In this document: positions 28,210-35,744 of the stretch, piece by piece
Numbering within the stretch: the stretch's first letter is position 1
Layout of the letters: every line of letters starts with the position of its first letter
Notes under the pieces: generated by a model
Told to the model about the DNA's origin: nothing
The model's database searches: none
Seen by the model: only the letters and a program-made list of their open reading frames with translations
Source: Bacteroidales bacterium
Lineage (GTDB): Bacteria > Bacteroidota > Bacteroidia > Bacteroidales > UBA932
Direction: 5' to 3'
Assembly (NCBI GenBank): GCA_015060455.1
Contig: SUYM01000010.1
Location: 1 to 64,000 of the forward strand
DNA length: 64,000 nt
Position numbers and translations under genes: made by a program

Positions 28210-30303
28210 TCATAATGCACCGAGGTCTGTTGAATTGTAATCTGCCGATGGAGAGTCAACGTTCGCTGATTCCTCAGTCATATCCGAGCGCTGAGCACCG
28301 ATGAGCACACCCGCCGCAGGAGCCTTGGAAGGATCCACAGGCGTAATGGTGTAAGCACCGAATTTACCGTTTTCAGGTTCCCAAAGGGCAGAAAGCGGAG
28401 AGGCAGAGAGAAGAACCGCATTGGCAGCAGGAATACCTGAGAAATACTTCCCTGGAGGCTGAACGGCCGGATCAATCATAGTTCCGTTATCATTATACTG
28501 CGCAGTATGGCAATAATTGTCGGTACATCTTCCTGAAGACGGATATATAACACCTTTTGTCTCTGATCCCGTTTCAACAGCAGCATAACAATCCAATATA
28601 GGAAACCATTTCTTGTTCATGTGCGCATCAATAAGATTGTACCTGAATATGTATTCTCCCGGCATCTTCATGACACGAATCAAACCACTGCTTGATGTTG
28701 TACCAACCAATGTATTGTTAGTCACCGAACAGTGATTTACAGTCGAACCTGTCTGATATGTCTCACCTGTCAGTTGTCCGTTCTCATCCTTCACCTTATT
28801 ATTGTTGTACAGATTTATCAATCGGAAATCTGTCATAGTGGTCCCTGATGATGCATATATAACGTTATTTTTCAATTCAATAGACTCTATTATTGAATTG
28901 GACGAAGCCTTATTGAACAGATAGACAGATGCTACAGCAAAGCCCAGATCGCAATCTTCGATGACTGCTTTCTGAAGATGGAGCGGTTTTGCTGTTCCCT
29001 CAAGATGTATAAAGTTACCAGGGATATTTCTGAAATGGCAGTTATTGACAACGATGGTTCCAAATGTAGCAGGATTCTCCTCTGTTCCGTCACCATGAGT
29101 TCTCAAAATCTGATATGATCCCGATGCAGGTTTTGTATATGTGGCATCCAGGTTAGCCAACATATATATTGTACCGTCATTTACAAGACCTTGGTTTCCA
29201 CCGACCACAAATGTACTTCTCTTGCCGGCATCAGCCCCAAGAACTATCATATTCTTATAAGTCTTGTGTGCACTGAATTTTGCCTTAGTGCAGTTTGGAG
29301 AGACGAAATAATAGCCGGCAGCCGTAATATCTGTATTGTTCTTGGTATCTGCCACATATTTTGCAGACGGATGTGTCGTATTATTTAATGTATATCCACT
29401 GATATTGATGTCAAAACCATCAACATATCTCACCCAGTAGTTCATATGCTCGGCAAAGCCTGTACTTGGCACTTCCGCCAAAGGAAGAATTTTGTTTCTT
29501 GAAGCAACGGAAGATACTGGATTAGGATTGGTCCTTGCCACCTGAGTACCATCTGTCTTGGAGATTATGATGGTAAAACCATTCTTGAACTCAGTAGGGA
29601 AGAGCGAGAAATAATAATCTCCAGGAGTTAAAGCGTTTCCATTACTGTACTTCAATATTACGTATGAGTCGCTTGAGTTACCAATGACAGGGATCACCTT
29701 AGGATCGCCGTTATTCCAATCCACATTGAATGTTCCTGCAATAATCTCATCATTATTACCCATCAGAGTAAGTGACTTTACGTCTGTCATATCTTCCGGA
29801 ATGGTAAATACAATATGCGAAAGGACATTTTTGAAACTGAAATTATTTTCAGCATCCGCTTTCGCCATCATGACACCACAGTTATCATTGAACGAATTCT
29901 TCTTTGGCGTCTGAGACGGATTAAGATAACCGCCTTCTATTGTAGTTCCGTTAAGTACGGCCTGCGACCTCCATGGATAGAAAGCATAGAACTCTGTTGC
30001 ATCGTCAGGAACTGTACCTGTAAAGAGAGGATTGGAAGTGGCAGACGTTGCAGTAAATTGATTTGCATGAGTTGTCGCAGTCGGAGAGTTATCCAGCACG
30101 GTAAGAGACTCATTTTGTTTCCATACCACCTTATTGCCGTCTGAGAGCGATGTCCTGGTAACTGGCTCCATCACTGCCGTGAACTCCATATCGACGTAGT
30201 TCACCTGCACCTGGTTCTGATTTTCAGGGGCATCGATTTCCTTTGCGCATGAGACTGCTGCCATTGCTGCAACGGCAAACAGCATGAATTTAATCTTCTT
30301 CAT
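28210..30303 (-). CDS. Fimbrillin-like / beta-helix surface lipoprotein (paralogue)
   Basis: This 697-residue lipoprotein has N-terminus MKKIKFMLFAVAAMAAVSC, almost identical to its neighbour at 26066-28015. The fimbrillin-like domain occupies about residues 30-285 (TRTSLSDGNKVVWKQNESLTVLDN; FYAFYPWRSQA; FKNVLSHIVFTIPEDMTDVKSLTLMGN). The C-terminal part contains beta-helix-like runs (VNNCHFRNIP, IEDCDLGFAVASV, ELKNNVIYAS, VTNNTLVG). An AGGAGG site stands 7-12 bases before the ATG. The tandem arrangement with a peptide gene before each copy indicates duplication of a two-gene unit. A carbohydrate-binding or depolymerising surface role is inferred from the fold and operon context only. Confidence 0.83.
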   Translation of the reverse strand: MKKIKFMLFAVAAMAAVSCAKEIDAPENQNQVQVNYVDMEFTAVMEPVTRTSLSDGNKVVWKQNESLTVLDNSPTATTHANQFTATSATSNPLFTGTVPDDATEFYAFYPWRSQAVLNGTTIEGGYLNPSQTPKKNSFNDNCGVMMAKADAENNFSFKNVLSHIVFTIPEDMTDVKSLTLMGNNDEIIAGTFNVDWNNGDPKVIPVIGNSSDSYVILKYSNGNALTPGDYYFSLFPTEFKNGFTIIISKTDGTQVARTNPNPVSSVASRNKILPLAEVPSTGFAEHMNYWVRYVDGFDINISGYTLNNTTHPSAKYVADTKNNTDITAAGYYFVSPNCTKAKFSAHKTYKNMIVLGADAGKRSTFVVGGNQGLVNDGTIYMLANLDATYTKPASGSYQILRTHGDGTEENPATFGTIVVNNCHFRNIPGNFIHLEGTAKPLHLQKAVIEDCDLGFAVASVYLFNKASSNSIIESIELKNNVIYASSGTTMTDFRLINLYNNNKVKDENGQLTGETYQTGSTVNHCSVTNNTLVGTTSSSGLIRVMKMPGEYIFRYNLIDAHMNKKWFPILDCYAAVETGSETKGVIYPSSGRCTDNYCHTAQYNDNGTMIDPAVQPPGKYFSGIPAANAVLLSASPLSALWEPENGKFGAYTITPVDPSKAPAAGVLIGAQRSDMTEESANVDSPSADYNSTDLGAL

Positions 30304-30315
30304 AGTCTTTCCTCC

Positions 30316-30459
30316 TTACCAAATCAATTCAGGTAAAACATCGTAATTTTCCGTGTCGGATTCTGTGCTCATACATAGCACACCTTCTGCCTGACACATT
30401 GTCACCATAATGCAAGGCACCTCATAATCCTGAGGATTTTTGGTTTTTTCAGCATTCAT
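30316..30459 (-). CDS. 47-residue EGVLC peptide preceding a fimbrillin-like gene (copy 2)
   Basis: Read directly from the minus strand: ATG at 30459, TAA at 30318-30316, 47 residues, starting MNAEKTKNPQDYEVP and ending LPELIW. The stop overlaps the AGGAGG site of the next gene (TGGTAAGGAGG), exactly as in copy 1, so translation of the pair is probably coupled. It shares EGVLC, Ser31, Thr36-Glu37, Tyr39 and Trp47 with copy 1 in an ungapped alignment. It has no signal peptide. Function is unknown; a chaperone, leader peptide or secreted signal are all open. Confidence 0.7.
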   Translation of the reverse strand: MNAEKTKNPQDYEVPCIMVTMCQAEGVLCMSTESDTENYDVLPELIW

Positions 30460-30461
30460 AA

Positions 30462-31544
30462 TTATTTGATTTTGAGTATTTTCTTAATAGTAGGAAGAAT
30501 ATGTTCGGCATAGCGCATCATACCGAGGTCAGTGAAATGAGTGCCATCGACAGTGGTGTCACCGTCATATCCGACCATGCCGTCTCCCTCCACAAAATAT
30601 AGGTTCTTGTCTCCCTCCTTCCTGAGTTTGTCATAGAGCCTGCGCTGGGCATCGTTCTTAGCCTTTGTGATTCGCGCCGCCCCCCTGTCGAAGATGTCAG
30701 TTCCATGCAGGACAGCATTCTGGACAAGAATTATCGGGACATCCGGATGTGCGTCCCTGATGATGCGGAAAAAGGTCTCCGCCTTTTCGTCAATCATCTC
30801 TGCCGAGCAGTTGGGCACATAGTCCAGAACAAAAAGACCCGGATCGGAATAGGAAGCCATAAGTTCGGCTATCTCGTAGTCGAGTTTCGCATTGCCGCTG
30901 AAACCGAGGTTAATGACCTCACGGTCTATCATACGGGCAAGAATGTTCGTATGGGCCATTCCAGGACGGCTCGCACTGCACCCTTGAAGGATGCTGCTTC
31001 CGTACATGATGACCGGTTTCATGTCATTTGGAGACATGATTTCCGGCTGTCCCAAGGTTCCGCCCTCCTCTATTCCTATCTTCAAAGAGGAGACACCGTC
31101 ATAGAGCGGGAGATACAGCATATATTCACGTGGGGCCTTGCCACAGACAAGTTTCACCTCGTTTTCGGCGCCCTCAGGTTTGGCACAGCGCAGATAACGC
31201 CATCCGTTCTCATCGCTCAGGGCATAAAGGTCAAGGCCCTTGACTCCGGTATCGGCCATGTGGGCCATACTCTTGTTGGAAAAGAGTTTCCACTTGAAAT
31301 ACAGGGACATAGACCCTTCCGCATAGAACCTGATATAAAGTCCGGCAGAGTTCCTGCCAAGTCCCCAGACAGGTTTGCGGGTGATGGGTTCAAGATATCC
31401 CGGCAGACGCTGATAGCGGGTCGGTGTGTCATCGGTTATCTTTCCGAAGACAGGAAACTCAGAAGCATCGTGCCACACGACTTCCTGTCCGTGGCAGATG
31501 ATGCCCGACAGGAAAATGATGAAGGTCAATAATACTCGTTTCAT
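30462..31544 (-). CDS. GxDLY/SGNH-family esterase, secreted
   Basis: From ATG 31544 this is a 360-residue protein with signal peptide MKRVLLTFIIFLSGIICHGQ. The longer frame from 31580 overlaps the preceding gene and is less likely. An N-terminal beta-domain includes GVKGLDLYAL, the GxDLY motif that accompanies SGNH lipases/esterases of this group. The catalytic domain has YGSSILQG (nucleophile Ser in a GSS rather than GDS context), NLGFSGNAK, DYVPNCS and a C-terminal VDGTHFTDLG supplying Asp and His. Characterised SGNH members are carbohydrate esterases. It follows the M14 peptidase gene with an 11-base gap, so it is part of the same operon. It probably removes acyl groups from the glycan. 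Confidence 0.87.
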   Translation of the reverse strand: MKRVLLTFIIFLSGIICHGQEVVWHDASEFPVFGKITDDTPTRYQRLPGYLEPITRKPVWGLGRNSAGLYIRFYAEGSMSLYFKWKLFSNKSMAHMADTGVKGLDLYALSDENGWRYLRCAKPEGAENEVKLVCGKAPREYMLYLPLYDGVSSLKIGIEEGGTLGQPEIMSPNDMKPVIMYGSSILQGCSASRPGMAHTNILARMIDREVINLGFSGNAKLDYEIAELMASYSDPGLFVLDYVPNCSAEMIDEKAETFFRIIRDAHPDVPIILVQNAVLHGTDIFDRGAARITKAKNDAQRRLYDKLRKEGDKNLYFVEGDGMVGYDGDTTVDGTHFTDLGMMRYAEHILPTIKKILKIK

Positions 31545-31555
31545 TGCTGTATATG

Positions 31556-32776
31556 TTATTTGTATTTCTGCTCCCAGCATGGCACTCCGCCATTGCGGCT
31601 AAGGAACTGCATTGCGGCACGGTGTGCTGTAAGTTCTGATTTCAATATCTTCCGGGGTGTGTGTTCGACAGGAGTACCGTCGTCATATACACCTGTATAT
31701 CCGTGACTTCCGTTCTCGACAGTCGTAGAAAGCGCGCCGCAATGGAAGGCAAGGACAGAAGTAAGGTTCATGCTGCCCGCCCCGGTCACAGGACGACGGC
31801 GCGTCTCCTTCTCCGGATCCATGGTCTTCTTCAAGCCTCCAAGCGTCAGTTCAGTATGAACATGCGTATAGAGGTCCTGCCATGCTTTCAGAAGCACAGG
31901 CGGATATGCTGCTATGGTCGGGCTGAGCATCTCGATGAAGTAGTTGTCACGGGACACTCCGGTGTGCATGTTCATGATGATGTCCGGCATTTCTCTTTCC
32001 GCCACATCAAGGATGATGCGGTTTTCCGGCTGCACCTGACCGAAGAAGTTGTCGTGCATGAGATTGTAGCCGTTGTCGTTAGGATATGTTCCGGGGAACT
32101 CGAACTTGTCAAACGGGATCGGCACCCACTCCTTGCAGTCCGGCCATCCTATGAGTTGTCCTCCGTCACGACCTCCTGTATTGAGGTACTCATGCACATG
32201 GAAGGCATCCGGCTCATGTCCTCTGAACTTCTCCATCCTGATAGGAAGTCTGTCACGACCGTCCGGATTGCAGAGCGGAATGATGACGATACGGTCAAGG
32301 GAATCAAGCATGGAGACAATCTCCGGCCACTCGTTGCCGTCAAGATCCTTGCCTGTCTCAAGAACGTTGATGAGGTTGACCGATCCGACAATGCCTTCAA
32401 GTTCAAAGCCATGCACACCTGCCATGGTCATATAGACCTTCTTGTCATTATCCTGTCCGCGATATGCGCTGATCTTCTTCACGCTTGACGCACCGGAATA
32501 GGTTGAAGTTCCCCTTCCCTGACGTGGCGAGCCGTATGTCACGCCATAAATCGGGCGTCCTCCGGCCGAATGTCCGAGGAGTTCCCACTGTCCCTTATGG
32601 ACTTTCGTCTTGATGAAGTCATTGACTTCCGCTGTTGTAGCCACCCAGAACGGAGGAATATCCTCGCGCTCCTGAAGATATTCTTCCGGAATATCGTATG
32701 AAAATAAGTCTGATTTCTGCTGCTGCACACACGCTGCAGACAGGCAGATGGTCAATAGTAGTGTCAGTTTTTTCAT
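31556..32776 (-). CDS. M14-family zinc carboxypeptidase-like lipoprotein
   Basis: This 406-residue lipoprotein has lipobox LSAAC (Cys16). Zinc ligands of M14 peptidases are visible: His122-x-x-Glu125 (VHGFE) and His271 (NMHTG). Supporting motifs are NPDGRDR at about 170-176 and, near the end, STTVENGSHGY carrying the likely general-base Glu. M14 enzymes trim C-terminal or side-chain amino acids. Within a uronic-acid polymer operon this is unusual and suggests a peptide-bearing substrate such as a proteoglycan stub or an amino-acid-substituted capsule; that is inference. It begins one base after the lyase stop region at 32778, implying tight coupling. Confidence 0.87.
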   Translation of the reverse strand: MKKLTLLLTICLSAACVQQQKSDLFSYDIPEEYLQEREDIPPFWVATTAEVNDFIKTKVHKGQWELLGHSAGGRPIYGVTYGSPRQGRGTSTYSGASSVKKISAYRGQDNDKKVYMTMAGVHGFELEGIVGSVNLINVLETGKDLDGNEWPEIVSMLDSLDRIVIIPLCNPDGRDRLPIRMEKFRGHEPDAFHVHEYLNTGGRDGGQLIGWPDCKEWVPIPFDKFEFPGTYPNDNGYNLMHDNFFGQVQPENRIILDVAEREMPDIIMNMHTGVSRDNYFIEMLSPTIAAYPPVLLKAWQDLYTHVHTELTLGGLKKTMDPEKETRRRPVTGAGSMNLTSVLAFHCGALSTTVENGSHGYTGVYDDGTPVEHTPRKILKSELTAHRAAMQFLSRNGGVPCWEQKYK

Positions 32777-32777
32777 A

Positions 32778-35744
32778 TCAGTTGACTGTTATATTGCATC
32801 CGTATGTTCCGGACTTGTCAAAGGCAAGTCTCCATGATTTTCCGTTATATATAAAGGTAACTCCTATTTCAGCATCCGTTTCGAATGTCTCAGTCTGCGG
32901 CAGTGCTGCCAGAGATTCGTCCCCCACCTGGATCATGTGCATGAACACATCCTCCGTCCTTGCTTCCCCAGGTCTGACCTCCATCCTCCACTGACCGACC
33001 ATAGGCCAGTCGTCATCAGGCACGGCTGTACCCTTCTCAGCAGGAAGCGGCCAGTTGCGTCCGTCAGACCAGAACTGTTTTCCCGGACCTCCTATCTTTT
33101 CAAGGACAGCGTCAGATGGGAAAAGAGTCCTGCAGATGGATTTGCCGCCCTGCGATGTCTCGCTGAACTCAAGACCGTCGATCACCGGCTCGGCAGCAGT
33201 ATGATACAGCCAGGTCTTCGGATAGGATGCGTCGGTAGAATTGACCCTGTCAAACACAATGAACAGATCAGGCACGCACCACACAAACTCCCTCATCACT
33301 AGCGACGTCTTTGCAGAATTATACGCTCCTGTGGCATCGGAAGCCAGATAGACATAATCATCTGTCTCTATATGGCATTTCAGCACAGAAGCCAGAAGTT
33401 GATTCTGACCACCGTCATTAGGCACCGGCAACACCTCTTCATCAGGAGCGGCATTTCCCCAATACTTAGGAAAAGTCTCACCAGGCATACGGACGGTCAC
33501 GCAGTTGTGAGCGACTGTGCGGGCAAAATAATGCGACAGATGCTGTCCCGGTTCCGGACGCGTTCCGGAATCAAGTGCGCGATATCCGTGCTTGTATATT
33601 ATGAAGTTATTGTTGTCATAATGCTTGTGATTGGTCGGCACTCCACCGCTGACAAAGAGTGCATAAGTATCCCCCTCGCCCGTTCCCGTACGCATATACA
33701 CCTGTCCCATAGTGTCGAAGTACTTTGACTTTATCGTCTGCGATGCAGGTGCAGAAACGGATTCCGGCTGCAAGGTGTGCATGAGTCTGATGAACGGGAA
33801 ACGGTCCACAGATCTTCCGACTGAGAACTGAGAGAGCATCTCAGATGCCTGAGACATGATATGGGGCTGTATTCTTCCATATATATTCACAATTTCACAT
33901 ATATGGTAGTTGATATCCTGATATGGAAGCCTGCAATTTGAATGATGAACATCTCCGAATCCGAATTCCCTTGCACTGCCAGTCTTTTCCGGATCAGGCA
34001 GGCGCACCCAGTCAAGATAATCCATATATTTCAGGACATAGTCCATTTCCATAGACAGATCGACACCTGTGGCTGACCGGTAGGTATGGAGGAAATTGAA
34101 GTCTGCCAAAGGATAGAACCCGAACGAATATACGGCACATGCCGAAGCGCCACCGCCTTTCTCCCCTGCCATTTCACGACGATATGATGCCATCTTCTGA
34201 TGGAACTCATATCCGCTCCTGAACATCTGCGCACATTTTTCATCATTGATGCCTTCTCCATAAAAAACAAGACTCAGATACCATGGCAAGGCTGTTATTC
34301 CATACACGCCGGACGTGTGATCCGATATGTTCTCCCTGTAACGTGATGCACGGACGCCCGAGCCATGCCATGCTATCTCATACATCACATTATACAGATC
34401 TGTCCCGAAGGATTCGCGTTCTGCTGCAGTCAGGTCATTATACAGCCAATCATAGGCGCAGAGAGCCGCTATCTGTGAATAGACATACCATGCGATGTTC
34501 AGATTGTTGTCAACGCGCAACTGATAATAATCTATTGTTTCGCGAAGTATGGTCTTCGCGTATTCAAGATAGGTTCGGTCTCCGCTGATAAGCCACACCA
34601 TAGCGGCATCTGACGCACGGAATCCTATTTCATGGTTGGTATTGTATTCTCCCGAAGCGGCAAGCGGATCCGGGAAGGAAATGCCTGCCGTCATCAGATC
34701 ATCAACCCGCTTTTTCATCGCCGTATAATGCTTGCCGGCTGCACCCTGAGCATTTGTCCTGATACCAGGGAGGTCATCGGCAGTTATGAACATACGCGGA
34801 TGTACTGTCCGTACAAGAGATCCATCGACCCGCGACAGACGCTCTGCCGAAGACATATCTATGGACAGGATATTTCTTCTGTTAACGCCCATCTGCAACG
34901 AACATGACGGTATCTGACGCCGATACACTGCCTTGGAGGTAACAAGTTCCACTTCAAGGGAAGATATCTCGGCCGGCATGAGACATGCCCACACTCGCAG
35001 TCTTCCATCATCAAGAGGCAGGTCAGACACATCAAGAACAAGTCGGCCGCTTCCTGAAACCGCCTGCAACGACTGAGCCCTCAGATCAAGAGCGAACTCA
35101 CCCGAAAGAATCACATTGGAGCCGGCAGTAAGATGCAGATATCTGACAGCCTCATCTGAAGGGATTTCCAATGACGTTAAAGTAATGTCAGCATGGGCAA
35201 CCAATCTCTTCCAAAGCAGAGGGATACTCTCGGACGGGATCTCATCATAAGAATATATTGATCTTGCACACATAATGTCCGCCGCCTTGTCATACGAAGT
35301 CACAGAAGGTTTCTGCCACTCGGGAAGCGACACGGTAAGACCTGATGCATCAGCGAAGTCATCAGCAAGACAGGAAGAAGGGGATACACCAAAGAACAGC
35401 AGGTCATCAGATGCCTGCGGTTTGCTGACCTGCGCCGTAAACCTTGCCTTGGCACTATCCTCATCCAAGGCCTCCGACATGTATATGGACTTAGACCAGA
35501 GGGCGCCTTCCGAATAGCAGACACCTATACGGTCACCGGCAGACCACTCGATCGTGTTTCCGTTCCAATGTGTCCTGGTAAGGGAATCCGGTGTATGGAA
35601 AGAAAGCGTAACCGGTTCCCCTGCAAAAGAATCATGACCCTCAGATACACCGACTGACAGGTTATCCTCCCGCTGACATGACATGCTGCACACCAACGAC
35701 AGGACAAGCGCGAACTTCCATATATATGCTGCTGAACTCTTCAT
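32778..35744 (-). CDS. Fimbrillin-like domain fused to heparinase II-like lyase
   Basis: Starting at ATG 35744 (MKSSAAYIWK), which shares a base with the upstream TAA, this is a 988-residue lipoprotein with lipobox CSMSC (Cys23). The longer frame from 35780 would overlap the upstream gene. Residues about 35-300 are the fimbrillin-like module (TRTHWNGNTIEWSAGDRIGVCYS; FFGVSPSSCLADDF; MGVNRRNILSIDM). The rest begins VHPRMFITADDLPGIR and is a heparinase II/III-type lyase nearly collinear with the protein at 35744-37933. Motifs RENISDH-x-SG, HKHYDNNNF, ALDSGTRPEPG and RTVAHNCVTV carry the putative catalytic and zinc residues. It probably acts as a surface-anchored partner of its shorter paralogue. 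Confidence 0.87.
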   Translation of the reverse strand: MKSSAAYIWKFALVLSLVCSMSCQREDNLSVGVSEGHDSFAGEPVTLSFHTPDSLTRTHWNGNTIEWSAGDRIGVCYSEGALWSKSIYMSEALDEDSAKARFTAQVSKPQASDDLLFFGVSPSSCLADDFADASGLTVSLPEWQKPSVTSYDKAADIMCARSIYSYDEIPSESIPLLWKRLVAHADITLTSLEIPSDEAVRYLHLTAGSNVILSGEFALDLRAQSLQAVSGSGRLVLDVSDLPLDDGRLRVWACLMPAEISSLEVELVTSKAVYRRQIPSCSLQMGVNRRNILSIDMSSAERLSRVDGSLVRTVHPRMFITADDLPGIRTNAQGAAGKHYTAMKKRVDDLMTAGISFPDPLAASGEYNTNHEIGFRASDAAMVWLISGDRTYLEYAKTILRETIDYYQLRVDNNLNIAWYVYSQIAALCAYDWLYNDLTAAERESFGTDLYNVMYEIAWHGSGVRASRYRENISDHTSGVYGITALPWYLSLVFYGEGINDEKCAQMFRSGYEFHQKMASYRREMAGEKGGGASACAVYSFGFYPLADFNFLHTYRSATGVDLSMEMDYVLKYMDYLDWVRLPDPEKTGSAREFGFGDVHHSNCRLPYQDINYHICEIVNIYGRIQPHIMSQASEMLSQFSVGRSVDRFPFIRLMHTLQPESVSAPASQTIKSKYFDTMGQVYMRTGTGEGDTYALFVSGGVPTNHKHYDNNNFIIYKHGYRALDSGTRPEPGQHLSHYFARTVAHNCVTVRMPGETFPKYWGNAAPDEEVLPVPNDGGQNQLLASVLKCHIETDDYVYLASDATGAYNSAKTSLVMREFVWCVPDLFIVFDRVNSTDASYPKTWLYHTAAEPVIDGLEFSETSQGGKSICRTLFPSDAVLEKIGGPGKQFWSDGRNWPLPAEKGTAVPDDDWPMVGQWRMEVRPGEARTEDVFMHMIQVGDESLAALPQTETFETDAEIGVTFIYNGKSWRLAFDKSGTYGCNITVN

